Part shown: one piece after another, positions 34,743 to 46,405 of the stretch
Layout of the letters: each line of letters begins with the position of its first letter
Position numbering within the stretch: the stretch's first letter is position 1
NCBI GenBank assembly: GCA_037127255.1
Contig: JBANSL010000001.1
Coordinates: 33,382,001 to 33,446,000, forward strand
Source: Persicaria tinctoria
Lineage: Eukaryota; Streptophyta; Magnoliopsida; Caryophyllales; Polygonaceae
Reading direction: 5' to 3'
DNA: 64,000 bases
Translations under genes and position numbers: made by a program
The notes under the pieces: model-generated
Seen by the model: the letters and a program-made list of their open reading frames with translations, nothing else
Database searches by the model: none
What the model was told of the DNA's origin: nothing

Positions 34743-36677
34743 TGTTGTGAGCTGAATCTGCCATGTTTTACAGTAACTTTTATATCGATTTCTGCATACA
34801 TTTCACGCATTTAGGCTAAGATAATACAGAATCTATGTAGTTTATGTTTATTTGCCAAATTATGGAATCTACACTAGTTTCTGTTTAATTTCGCAGAATT
34901 CGAGGAAATTTACAGCAATTCTGAGAAAGGTTGGAAAAGCTCGGAAATCAACTGCAGAAGTCCAAGGTCAAAGGATTACAGAACCAACACGAATCAAGTT
35001 GGAATACAGAGTTACTTGATATCGAGGTATTTTACTCGATATCGACAAAGAACGTCCGAGCACACCTGGTCGAGCAGAGCATGATCGAGGAAACTGAAGA
35101 CGAAGCAACCCGACTCCGGAAGCATTACTCGATCTCGAGTAACCTGGTCGAGATCGACAAAACCTGATGCCATCTCCGGAGTCGAGGAGATGTGCCAAGT
35201 CCAGAAGCCGAGGACTGAAGACGTTGAGCACCATTCTACTCGATCTCGAGGAGCTTACTCGATCTCGAGGACCCCAGCAGCACCTGACCGAGCCAGATCG
35301 AGCCCCAGCTACCCGAGACGACCAGCCGAGCCATAGTCGACGACCATCTTACTCGATCTCGAGTAGATTTGGTCGAGATCGAGGAAACCGTGTCCGAAGC
35401 CGCGTTACGCGGTTTGCTGTCCTACGCGGTTTGGGAGTCCTTGGAGCCGAAGGAATCCGAGTTTGGCCGAGATCTATCAACATCTATCTATGGAGAGAAG
35501 ACCTATCAACACATGGAAGATTTACCTACTATATATATAATTTCCCTTTTAGATTTAATTCCTTTATTGCATTTATTTATCATTAAGCTTTTAGATATAG
35601 ATTTAGATATAGATAGAAATTTCTATCCTTGAATAGCAAGGATTAGAAGGCAATAAATAAAGCCCATGGGGCTGATTTTAGGGACCATTCAATTCACAAG
35701 TTAGAGAAGTAGTTCCACATAGACGGTTTAGGAGTTCGAAGGTTTTAGGGTTTTGGGATTCAACGAAAGTTGGTGTGTCGGGATTGTAAAAGCTTTGAAT
35801 TTAGTTTAATGCAAGTTTCTTTTCATACATCAATGTCTGCTATTGCGATGAAGAGCGAGTAGTCCACCCACTTCTGGGGCTGGGGTGAGCCCGACGGTGG
35901 CCATGTGAGATGACGCGGTAAAGGTTTGATCTTTCTATGCGATTCGTCTTCTATCCCTATGAACATGATTCTTTTGCGAGAGTTGAAGGTGATCCTTATT
36001 TGTGTTATTGAAGCGAAAGTGATCTTAATGCAACTTGGATTAATTATGTGAAAAAGGGTTAGTAACAATTAGGGTTTATGCGAAAGCCTCTATATTCCTA
36101 TTTGTTAATAACGAAAGTTATTTTGATGGAAAGCATGATCTTTTATGCCTTTATGTGTTACTTTGCATGGTTATCATTGTGGTGTTGATACCCTGCTTCT
36201 GAAATTCTTTATATATTGATTTATTTCTTCCGAAAGCTGCGATTCTGTGTTCGAAGTTTGCGATTTTAAAGTTTCTGTTTTTAAGTCGATCTCGATAAGT
36301 TGTTGTCGATCTCGAGTAGGTCTTAGTCGAGATCGAGTACGTGTTGTCTGGATCGAGTTTCTGTTGTCGATTTTGAGTTTTCTGTCGTCGCTGTCTTTTG
36401 TCGATCTCGAGTTAGGTTAGTCGAGATCGAGCAGCTTCTGTCTTTGCTTTTATTTTTGCTTTCGTTTGTTATTTCTGTCTTTGTTTCTTTGTTTCTGTCT
36501 TTCTGTTTGCTTTTCTGTGAGATTTACAGCTACCTAGGATACGCTGACACGCTTCCTCGTGGATCGATCATGACTTCCCACTGCTGCATAGGGAGGGAGT
36601 CTTGTAATTATTTGTGTGGGCCTAAATCTGGTTTGATCTATTTTATTATATTTCATACTCGATTTCCTCCTACAACA
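34743..36677 (+). repeat. Element B 3' LTR
   Basis: This is the 1935-bp partner of 27839-29709. TCGA motifs run at 35020-35390 and 36285-36430, mostly CTCGATCTCGAG and GTCGAGATCGA forms. Embedded open frames at 34931-35632 are array translations. Confidence 0.9.
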
Positions 36678-36853
36678 CCTATGACTCGAGCTCGAGCTAA
36701 GAAGCTTCAAAGAGACTCATTCATGGTTGTGAGTCACGCATTGTTCTCGAGAAAGGTTCAACTCCCCGAGCCTACATTGAAGACCTATATGTGCATAGGG
36801 ATTCAAGAACCAATCGATCCACATTAGTCTTAGGAGTGCCGATTTTGGCTAAG
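36678..36853 (+). pseudogene. Element E: 3' end of a gypsy pol frame, second part
   Basis: This continues the frame from 27838 after the target duplication: MTRARAKKLQRDSF through IQEPIDPH to a TAG at 36825-36827. The LTR-like sequence TGTTGGAACTTATG starts 26 bp later. Confidence 0.5.
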
Positions 36854-37597
36854 TGTTGGAACTTATGTTTATTTTTCGTTTTTAGTAACTTTCTTTACTT
36901 AAGTAATTTTAGGAAACTTTAGGGATGTTTTAATAATTTCTTAAGTAGTTCTTTATCTTCTTTTATTCATTAAATTCGGCCCAACCAAGCCTTACATGGC
37001 TATATTATGCCGATTCAACATTGTAGATCAATTGGAACTTATTGAATAGAAATTCTCAAGGTTGTGTGAAACACATTGAGTGCAAGTCGATCGATTAGAA
37101 GCGGAGCTCATCGGTTGCAAATTGGTTTATGTCTCAGCTTTGTTTCCTTTGTGTTCATCAACTTCGCAAGACTTGGTGATCCTGGTATCCACGAGCCCCC
37201 TCCTTGTGCCTCCAAGTTGTCCGCTTGGTTGTGTAGGGTTGTAGAGGCGGGTTATATAGTCATTGGTATTGGTTCCTACCCTCTAAGGAGGCCTGGGGTC
37301 TTTATCTTGTTCTATATAGACCGACTCGGTCCTTATCGGTCGGGTGTTTATTATAAATTTCGAGTCTTTGTTCTTGTTTAATCGAGTCTTGCATCCTTTG
37401 ATTTCGTCAACATCGAGTTCTATTCGGCCTTGGTGTTTCTTGTCGAGTCTTGCATCTTTCTTTTGAGTTCTTGCTGCGTTCTTGGTGTTTCTTGATCAAT
37501 CTTGGTCGAGTTCTTTGAGTCTTTATTATTTCTTGCTTCCGTTCTTTAGTTTCTCGTTTGATTGTCGAATATTGGGCCATCCTACGGCTATCCCCGT
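36854..37597 (+). repeat. Element E LTR (probable)
   Basis: This stretch begins TGTTGGAACTTATG right after the pol remnant and ends CCCCGTATCA right before a primer-binding-site-like word. The transcript-like part contains several GTCGAG and ATCGAG words but no TCGA palindrome array. No second copy is in the window, so the boundaries rest on the flanking features. Confidence 0.45.
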
Positions 37598-38032
37598 ATC
37601 AAATTAGCATCAGAGCTTGGGTTTTCGACATCAAAAGTTGTGTCTTTTATTTTCTTAAACAAAAAAACCCACAAAAAGAATCCTTTTCTTGTTTTGGTCT
37701 TTTCTTCTTGTTCTTTAATTGATTATTGCACTAATCTTCTTGTTTGTGATTGTTTGTGGTTGCATAGCCTAAACACACAAGCCTAGCCGAGACCAGTGGA
37801 ATCGACGAAGCCGTGAGCACCCTTGTGCATCGCCCAAGTCGGCGGCATTCTTGGCCCCACAAGTTGATGCTTGGCCGATTCTATCATACCACACACAAGA
37901 AACCCTAGTTGTCTATCTTTTCTATCTTTGGTTTATTTGTTATATCTTATTCTATCTATTTTATTGGCTTAATAAAACCTTCTTTTTTTTTGTGGTAGAG
38001 TAATTCTTTTTATCTATCATAGATATCATAAA
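37598..38032 (+). other. Element E leader with primer-binding site
   Basis: TAGCATCAGAGC at about 37602 matches the initiator-Met PBS TGGTATCAGAGC at 10 of 12 positions. It is followed by about 400 bp of T-rich leader without a gag frame. A PBS after the LTR implies that the LTR also served as a 5' LTR, as in a tandem or recombined pair. The sequence resumes after the MITE at 38901. Confidence 0.4.
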
Positions 38033-38900
38033 GGGTCCGTTTGGATTCCCAATGTATTTTAATTATAAGTAAAATAGATGTATTAAATTGATAAGTACAT
38101 TATAAGCATAATTGATTTGATTTACTTATTTAAAAAATAAAAAAATAAATCAATTATCTCTTCAGATCTCCCCCTTCAGAGTTCAGATCCTCCCCCAGAT
38201 CTCCCCCCTTCGGCTCTTCCCCTTGCCCTCACCCTTTCTCGCCGACCACCCATTCATGCTGCCCTCCCGCCGTTCACCAGGCGTCGCCGGCGTAGCAGAG
38301 CCAACGCCCTCACCCTCGCCCTCGCCTTTCCCTGTCGGGCTTCGCTTCGCTCCATTTTCGATCTCCATCTTCCTCCCTCATCATCGGAAACTACTCCCCT
38401 CGCCGGAACTCTAAAGACGACGCTTGCTCCTCCTCCGACCACCATCTCTCCGGATCCCTAAGGTAGAGCCACACCACCTCTCTCTCACACCAAATTCGGA
38501 TCGAATTTCAGTACACTAGGTTTTTTGTTTCCCTAAATCTCTTGCTCCTGCTCGGGTCTTATTGTTGAAGGCTGAAATCTTCTCCCTGCAATGGATGTTT
38601 ATCCACAAATCAACACCCATAACCTCCAGATCTATAAAATTCGAGTGCCATTGAAGATCTCTCAAGATTCAGATCTGAAAACAGTAGAGAGAATGGAAGC
38701 CATGGATAAGAAATTCTCAAACTTATTTCACGCTTTGCGTCTTTGGGTTTTGATTGTACCCAAATGATATTAATTTTGATAATAAAGTTATTATAATTCA
38801 TTTTATAAATGTATCCTCCAAACACTACTTATTTTTTAAAATGCATTATAAACTAAATACATGTATTATAAACTAAATACATTGGAATCCAAACAGACCC
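38033..38900. mobile_element. MITE-like DNA transposon with GC-rich cargo
   Basis: The left end (GGGTCCGTTTGGATTCC) and right end (complement GGGTCTGTTTGGATTCC) form a terminal inverted repeat that extends into AT-rich subterminal sequence. AAA flanks both sides as a possible 3-bp duplication. The centre (about 38160-38470) is GC-rich with repeated CTCCCCC and CTCGCCCTCGCC words and looks like a captured gene 5' region, but no protein is recognisable. A related terminus occurs at 63714. Confidence 0.6.
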
Positions 38901-39115
38901 AAAGGCTTAGATAGATATATTTACCAAAATTAGCCAAACCTTATCTATATATATTGCATTAGGGCTATAAATTTTATCTTTTTCACCTTTCATTCATATT
39001 TTCGGGTCCTTCATAGCATATTTGAGTCTTTCTTTCATTAGTTGAAAAAAAACAGTTTCGAAATTCTTCAAAAAAAAAAAGATTGAACTTGGACCTAGGA
39101 GGATAAAATTCACTA
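38901..39115. other. Unassigned AT-rich spacer
   Basis: The sequence contains A-rich and T-rich runs and no recognisable coding or repeat structure. It connects the MITE to the copia fragment. Confidence 0.4.
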
Positions 39116-39579
39116 GTGGCAAAAGTAAGTCCAAAAAAAAAGGTTGTTGATCTACTAGTGCAAGAAAGCTCCAAGGACCAAAATTTTGGTGATTTTCTCT
39201 CTAGCCCTATCGACACGCCCTTCTCCAAAGACATTCCTGGCAATGACAGTACAGAGACACATCAGCTTGAAGAAGAATCAATTGATGGGGAGGCTCATGT
39301 GAGTAATGAGCCAGTGAAGCATGGTTTGAGAAGGTCCTCAAGGATGAGAACCTTACCATCATGGACATCAGATTATGCTTTGAATGCATTTCATGATCAT
39401 GAACTCATTAGTCATGCCACTTTTATGACTCAAGTTGGAAAAACTCATGAACCTATAAGATATGCAGAAGCTAGAGGGAATCCTAACTGGGAGAAGGCTA
39501 TGAGCAAAGAGCTTAAGGGTCTTGAAGGCAATGGTACTTGGGAATTGGTTGAGCTACCTACTCGGCATAAGACCATAGG
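39116..39579 (+). pseudogene. Ty1/copia polyprotein fragment (integrase-RT junction)
   Basis: The frame contains LRRSSRMRTLPSWTSDYAL, then PNWEKAMSKELKGLEGNGTWELVELP and KTIGG. This is the signature of the copia polyprotein between integrase and the start of reverse transcriptase. It stops being copia-like exactly at the start of the direct repeat at 39580, so a later insertion or a recombination removed the rest. No catalytic RT motif remains. Confidence 0.8.
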
Positions 39580-40373
39580 TGGTGCAATCAAGGATGAGCT
39601 TCTGTGGCTCAAACAATGACATTGATCCAGGTGAGCTCTCAAGGTCAATTCGATGGCTATTGATGTCAACGAGTGTCGTCCTCAAGAGGAAGAAGAAGGT
39701 TCCCCCATGGCTTGAAGAAAAGATATTTTAATTATTTAATTATTGTTATTATTATTATTATTAGTTTTTAGGTTCTTTCCATATTTAGTAACTCCTATGT
39801 TAGTTGGAGCTATTTATGGAATATCTTATTTTTAGTAATACTTAGTTAGGTGAATAAAATAGAAAAGGAAAGTTTATATCTTTAAGATATTTTCCTAGGC
39901 CACTAAGTAGGGATATTTATCTAGGAATTTATTTAGTTTATTTTATCTAGGATTTATCTACTTTAATTATTATTTTAGGAAGTCAAATTATATCCTTTGC
40001 AAGGTAGAATTGGCAACCCTTTACTATTTAAACAATCGTATGCTTTGAATTTTAATTATATAGGAATTATATTGACGAACCCTTTTAGGATTAAAAAGGT
40101 TCTTCAATCGTCCAATCCAAGCTTTTGCCTTCAAGTGATCCTTCCCAAACACTCGCCTTCTCAAACACTCGACAATCCTAATCGCTACCACCACACCACT
40201 GCATCCACCACTGTTGTCGCACCCTATCAGCTGAGACTAACTGCCGAGCGGCCTTAGTGGAAGAAGCTCCTATGCTATATCGATATATATACATGAATGG
40301 AAGTATATAGTTAATTAGTGCTTGCTAATTAATTAATCAAGTCAGTAATCGTTTCCGCCACGGTTCATCAATT

Positions 40374-40453
40374 CCAATTGAAGTCACGTACAAAGTTTCA
40401 ATTAGTTCAAGGCCAATTGAAGTCACGTACAAAGTTTCAATTAGTTCAAGGCC
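40374..40453. repeat. 39-bp tandem duplication
   Basis: Two perfect copies of a 39-bp unit beginning CCAATTGAAGTCACGTAC follow each other without a gap. Confidence 0.9.
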
Positions 40454-40821
40454 GAGTCCCATTCGAGAGCACTGCGCCGTTTTCAATTGGAATTCAAAGT
40501 CACCCGAGCTAGTGGAATCATTTGTTGGAATCTAGGTTTCGCAATCTGGGGCGATTGGGATGATGATCCCGATCCCTTGCTTTGGAACGTGCCGCACAAC
40601 AACAACGACGTCGCCGAGAGTTGTAGAAACGAACTTTGCAACAACAACATGCTTTAGAGTGACAACGAGAGGCTCGAAGGCGTTGCCTTTGGCTTCAACG
40701 TCAAGCAGAGATCGAATAAGAGAGGCGTCAACAACAAGGTTGCCGTCAGATTTGGCTTCTCCAACAAAGAGAGGCTGAGGAGGCACAACGTCAAGCTGAA
40801 CTAGATGCCCATACTGCTAGA

Positions 40822-41448
40822 TTGATGGCCAAGTTCATAGAGGGCTTGGAGGAATTGAGGGTCGAGTTCATGAAGGGCGTGACGGAGCCTTCTGTTGGTT
40901 TCGTTGCCCAAAAAACAGCACATCGCGCCGAACTTGTTTCGCAAATTCCCGTTGACTCCGACCTCGGAATTGAGTCAACTCAATTTTGTTGCGAAGCTGA
41001 CTCGACGAACTTTCCAACAGTGGGTCACATGATGCCAGACTGCAGTGCTGCGCAGGAGGTGGTGGATGTCTCCATTGTTGCCGAAGGTGAGGTAATTGAT
41101 GAAATTTCTCTTGAGTTGGCTATTGTACCTCTTCAGAACATTCATGAAGTTTTAAATGCTGAAGTTGAAGTGTTTGTTGAGCCTATTCCCATTGAAGATC
41201 AAGTCCGTTCAACAATCATGCCTAAAGGTGTTGTTTTTGGAGTTCCTATACCTCAAACTCTTCTAGCACCTATGTTGCCCATCCCTCCATCGTCACCATG
41301 TATGAATGTTGTTGCTCCTTCCCTGCTGCTCATCAACGACTCGATAAGAGGGGGGGGGGGGGGGGGGGGAATGATGCAATCAAGGATGAACTTCTGTGGC
41401 TCAAACAATGACCTTCATCCAGGTGAGCTCTCAAGATCGATTCGATGA
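40822..41448 (+). CDS. Unrecognised open frame inside the short element
   Basis: This 208-residue frame has an acidic middle part and a Pro-rich part (PQTLLAPMLPIPPSSP). It then runs through the poly-G tract into the right terminal repeat, so the last 40 residues are unlikely to be genuine. I see no gag, protease or polymerase motif. It may be the remnant of a gag-like protein or captured host sequence, and it may not be expressed. Confidence 0.3.
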   Translation: MMAKFIEGLEELRVEFMKGVTEPSVGFVAQKTAHRAELVSQIPVDSDLGIESTQFCCEADSTNFPTVGHMMPDCSAAQEVVDVSIVAEGEVIDEISLELAIVPLQNIHEVLNAEVEVFVEPIPIEDQVRSTIMPKGVVFGVPIPQTLLAPMLPIPPSSPCMNVVAPSLLLINDSIRGGGGGGGMMQSRMNFCGSNNDLHPGELSRSIR

Positions 41449-42259
41449 CTATTGATGGCAAAGAGTGTCTTCCTCGAGAGGAAGAAGAAGGCGCCTTGAA
41501 GAAAAGATATTTTAATTATTGTTATTATTATTATTAGTTTTTAGGTTCTTTCCATAATTAGTAACTCCTATGTTAGTTGGAGCCATATATGGAATATCTT
41601 ATTTTTAGTATTACTTGGTTAGGTGAATAAAATGGAAAAGGAAAATTTATCTCTTTAAGATATTTTCCTTGACCATTAAGTATGGATATTTATCTAGGAA
41701 TTTATTTAGTTTATTTTGTCTAGGATTTATCTACTTTAATTATTATTTTAGTTTACTATTTAAACAATTGTATGCTTTGAATTTTAATTATATCGGAATC
41801 ATATTGAGGAACCCTTTTTAGAATTAAAAATGGTTGATTTTGGGCTTGATTTTGGGTCGTATTTCACTAATTAAATGGGAATTAAGTGTACGTCTGTGAA
41901 CTTTTATTTCATACTAATATACACACCGGAAAAATATATGAAACCCAAAATTTTAAGGGTCATGTCCAAATTGTAGCGAATATACCAAAAAATTGAGTCT
42001 CTTGCAAAAATAACATTCCCCCAACCCAATTTATAAAAGTGACAAAAATGTCCAAATACTTGCACAAATAACCGGTTTCTCCAACCCACATTTCCGGGTT
42101 AACTATAATTATTACATTTAAAAAGTGGACATCACATCAAGTATAAACCCTAGAGTTCAAAAGGCGTTCGTTGGAGAGGGAGAAGAAGACCGCCATTGAC
42201 AAAGCTTCAAGGGAGGAGATGGTGAGCGCCACACACAGAGGGAAACCGATTGCGCCGCC

Positions 42260-42261
<2 letters not shown>

Positions 42262-42353
<92 letters not shown>
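42262..42353. repeat. (GA)n microsatellite
   Basis: An unbroken GA run of about 92 bp lies between two sequences containing CACCATTGAAG-like words. Open frames that read Arg-Glu or Ser-Leu repeats here are artefacts. Confidence 0.95.
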
Positions 42354-42355
<2 letters not shown>

Positions 42356-43471
42356 CATCATTGAAGGGAGGGACGAACCACCATTGAAGAGGGACGACAA
42401 CTGCTTCCCAAACCGCCATTGAAGAGAGGTTATCTCTCATTCTCTATCTCTATTCTACCTCCTTTTATGGCATTTTGGGGTTTCAAATTATGGAATTTCG
42501 ATTTGGGGTCCTTAGGAAGAATGAGGTAAATGGGGTTGAAAATGTTTGAATATACAAACCCTAACCTTATGGGTGGTGGGCGGTTTGGGGATAGGGTGGG
42601 GATTAGCCATTGATGCTTAGTTGATGATGTAATTGAAGGTCCAAATAGGGGAGAAACGAAATGAAAACCCCCATGAAAGAATGAAAATTGGATTTCGAAA
42701 ATTTGTAAAGGGCAAGCGGAGTCGTTTGTTTCGATTGGGGAAATGGTTGAATGGCTAGGTTTAGTAATTTCTGTGTTGGCTTCGAATTGGGGAAGTATGA
42801 GAGGGATGAGTTTTGAATGATGTTGGATATGGTAAAGGGGAAGGTGAATGGTATACAAAATGGGTGCATATCAGCATATGAGTTTGGAAAATGGGAACTT
42901 TTGGTGGATTTCGAGATCGGAGGTGTTTGGTGACTAGTTGCCTTGAAAATATAATGCTAGCAATAGGTGATACTTGTACATCATTGTAAGTTTGCTTCTA
43001 TGTGTTGAAGTATGTTGTGATTGAAATCGTTGATGTTACACTAGATGAATTTGATGCCATTTTAGAGTAATGTAGGGTTGTCATTTGTGTATTACAAAAG
43101 TTTATGATAGTTGACACTATTGTGTAGTTGTGTTGTTTGTGTCATTCGTTACTTGTGTCAGTTACCATTTTCAGTTTATATGAACATGCGTATGTGTTGG
43201 GCTTATGAATATGTGAACTTGTGTATTCGTGGCATTTGTGTATTTGTGTCATGAGTGTAATGTTATATGTAGTGGCATAAAAAATATTTTGACTGACAGG
43301 AAATTTGGATATACTGGCAAGGATTATTGCTAAAATGGGTATTATGTGAAAACTTGTATGACAGATTAAGGACGCTCTGAGAAAAATGACTAGGATTAAA
43401 CGTTGCGACGCCGTTGAACAAGAAGGTATTAAATGTAATCACTTCTCGGACAGATTCAGGCCTCTCTTTTT

Positions 43472-43768
43472 GTGTTGGTTATGTTAACCGTGTTGTATCG
43501 TGTGATATTTGTGCAGCCGACACTAGCACTTTCTCCGAAAAAGTATTTCAGAGGGAGGTCGAACCACTTCTCGAAGATGGGCTTGCTTAAAGGAATGGAC
43601 GAGGTCCTAACTGCTGCTAATTGGAAAATGTTGAAGGACAACGGGCTAGGGGGCATTGTAATGATCGGAAGCAATGTGTCGTATTGCTGCGCCCTTATCC
43701 ATTACTTATGTTGTTTTGTACTTAGCTTGCTATGGACTTTATTGGTTGGGAACTTTAGTACTTCGTAG
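43472..43768 (+). pseudogene. Possible Ulp1-type MULE protein fragment
   Basis: The frame contains GLLKGMDEVLTAANWKML and NGLGGIVMIG. The pattern of a helix followed by a Gly-rich GFGG-like turn recalls the region before the protease domain in Ulp1-bearing plant transposon proteins. Similarity is weak, and the frame soon becomes hydrophobic and non-coding in character. The inverted ends around it support a transposon origin. Confidence 0.3.
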
Positions 43769-45479
43769 TTTTTGATTTAGGTCTTAAATGTTTAATCGTT
43801 TTCACCTTTTGGATGACTTGTGTTTAATGACTGATAAGGTATGTTGTGGATACTTGTTTATATGTGTTATGGATGGTTGTTGTGAATTCTATGTTATGAC
43901 GCATTTCGTTTGGGTTTAATGGTCGATATACTTAGGATGGGGATGTTTCTAAGATAGATAAGATATGTCAGGGGTTATTATGTTATTGGCATAGACTTTA
44001 ATTTTATTGGCAAGGAAAAATCATATACTGGCTAGTAACCAAAAAATTCGCAAACATTTGTCCTTTGCATTGTCGACAAACTAAACGGACAGTTATGTAT
44101 ATTCAAAACCACCAAAACCCCCCAAAGTGCCAGTGAGTTACAAGCAAACTAACAAAATACTACATTCGACTACGCAAAATAAGAGTTATCCCACTAGACA
44201 TCGATTTCATCACTTTGCCACGCCATACTTGCTTATGTCCTCCGACGTTTCCGGCGAAGGAAATCTCCCCGAGACCTGCTTGTCTCCATTATCTTATTCC
44301 TGACGGACCCAAACGGCATGCTCTCCTCTATGAGCGTTTCCCCCTCATCCATGTTTCCACCGACCATTGCACACGATAGTAAGTAAGACCACCCTTTTCT
44401 CCCATGCGAAAGAAAGAGAATAAGCTAGTCTTCTCAGTATCGGTTGGGGGTAAGAAGAGGACGTAGAGAATCCATGTCTGTAAATCAAAAACGAAAACCA
44501 TACTTACCCATGACCATTAATATATATTATACGCAATTGCCACATGTATTCCTGTGTATGTCAATAAATATTTTGTTGATGACTAGGATTTTCTTTTGGC
44601 TAGCTAGTAACTAAATTGCTGGGTTTTATTCTTCGAACTTCACGTTAATGACAGCTAGTAGACTATCCTTTGTTTTTCTCTTTTATATATGTCCACCTAT
44701 CGAGACCACCCATCTTTATCTGCAATTTGTCTTTTTTCATCACATGATTTCCCTCCATTTTGCCTAGGCGGGAATAAACCATGTGAAAAGCTCCCCTTGC
44801 ATTTAATGTTTATGATGTCACATGCCCCTTTGCATTCAATGCATGTCCTAGTCAACCTTTTCTATCTCCTCAATTGCAGTAACTATTTCTTTTTTTTACC
44901 AATCGAAATCCAGTCCTCCCTCTCACATTTCGACACATGTCACCCACCCTCTCACATTGCACCGCACCATCCTCCTCTTCTACCTGCTACCGGGTGAGCA
45001 AGTGGCCCATTTTTTTTGCAAAACTAACATTTTGCTACCCCTATGCAAATTCTACACCCTATTGCCATTTTTGCAAACTTGATTCTTTTTTGGTATATCT
45101 ATGCCAATTAGCCTCAAAAGAATCACCTAAATAGGTGGATGCACGGGCCCGTCTCGCATGAACTAAAGCATTGGAAATCATACCAAGGACATGCTAGATT
45201 GATTATGCAGGTTTCAAAACTTTCAAACTTCATTTGGGAAATCAAAGAATAAATAAACTGATTGAATATATTGCCAACAGCTGAGAGGCTTACATGTATA
45301 GATCAATTAATTGATCTGAATATACGGTAAATCGACATGCACCCAAATCAATCATTTTTTTTTAAATCTAAAAACAAATTCACGTTTGGGTTATTTTACT
45401 AACTAGCCTATTTTGAACCTTCAATTAGGTGATTAGCACCCAAATTAATTTAATTAGGTTAGCTAGCACCCTTCCCAAA

Positions 45480-46230
45480 TTGAGTAGCAATGGTCAACTG
45501 TTTGACCATCGAACGGTCAACGTTGGCCGGTCAACATTGACCAACTCATTCGGGTTTTTTTAATACCATTTTTTATCGTTTTCATGCCATTTTTTATTAC
45601 ATTTTATTTTCGCTTTGATGCCACTTTTCTAATGAAATTGTTTTATGACACTTTTTTTAATGCCACTTTTTTCAAACATTGATGCCATTTTTTTTATTTT
45701 GTTGTGATGTCATGTTGACCATTGATTCCATTTTTTTTACTGTTGACTACTGATGACACTTTTTTATGTCAATTTTTTGAAGATATTTTTTCTACCGTGA
45801 TGTCATATTTTTTCAAAGTAGTGTTTTGATGACATTTTTTTCTTTAACGTGATGCACATTTTTCAAAGTAGTGTTTTGATCCCATTTTTCTAATGTAATT
45901 ATTTGATGCCACTTTTTTTTATCAAATCGTTTGATGCCACTTTTTTAATTTAATCAATTGTATATCGATATATTTTCATCGATTCTACTTTTATTCACTA
46001 ATGACACGTGTGTGATTACACTTCATTGATGCAATCATTTGTGGTGACATATGTTTATTATATTTTTATTCATTGATGACACAAGAGCATAAAATGTTAT
46101 TAAACTTGATTGATGACATCTTTTATTGATGACTTTTATTGATTTATGACATTTGTGATTACACTTCATTGATCTCAATTATTTTAATGACATTTAAGAA
46201 TCTAATAACATGAACACCACATAACATGTC
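45480..46230. repeat. Degenerate T-rich repeat field (GATGCCA-T6)
   Basis: More than a dozen degenerate copies of a word like TGATGCCATTTTTT or TGATGACATTTTTT occur at irregular spacing of about 20-45 bp. They are preceded by a cluster of GGTCAAC/TTGACC words at about 45493-45550. There is no coding potential. It looks like a decayed minisatellite. Confidence 0.5.
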
Positions 46231-46405
46231 TCGTCACCTCCATTTTTTTTTTCCGGGCTTAAGACTTGTTATATTCCAAAATACAAACGGATTTAAAAAC
46301 ATGTTATCACCTAGCTAGCAAGCAATCTAAAAACTTTGAAAATCTATGCCATCTAGATATAACTTTGAAAACCTATGTCATCAGCAAAATTGGTTTGAAA
46401 CTAGT

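Larger units (their letters stand above)
27839..36677 (+). mobile_element. Element B: TCGA-family gypsy element, non-autonomous
   Basis: The element has LTRs at 27839-29709 and 34743-36677 with TGTTGTG...CTACAACA ends, and a perfect CCTAT target duplication (27834-27838 and 36678-36682). The interior encodes an intact gag frame, a frameshifted protease and an integrase C-terminal remnant, then 1.4 kb of non-coding sequence and a purine tract. No reverse transcriptase, RNase H or integrase core is present. The leader contains a 177-bp copy of the DNA that flanks the element on its right. Confidence 0.9.
39580..41833 (+). mobile_element. Short element with direct terminal repeats and poly-G tract
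   Basis: Direct repeats at 39580-40100 and 41372-41833 both start TGRTGCAATCAAGG and share AT-rich sequence, with a 47-bp length difference. A run of 19 G (about 41351-41369) directly precedes the right repeat, as a polypurine tract would. The interior of about 1.3 kb encodes no polymerase. It resembles a small non-autonomous LTR element. I see no target duplication, and the right repeat seems shortened. Confidence 0.5.
41969..45109. mobile_element. Mutator-like element with degenerate long inverted ends
   Basis: The left end (41969-42100) and the reverse complement of the right end (45000-45109) share an ATATACCAAAAAA word followed by TTGCAAAAAT and further partial matches over roughly 100 bp. 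This is typical of degenerate Mutator-like ends. No transposase is visible. The interior holds a GA microsatellite and one frame that may come from a Ulp1-type MULE protein. The region 43800-45000 is AT-rich and otherwise uninformative. I could not define a 9-bp target duplication. Confidence 0.45.

Noticed and set aside
42137..42440. Ser-Leu and Arg-Glu repeat proteins
   Set aside because: They are readings of the GA microsatellite in different frames.
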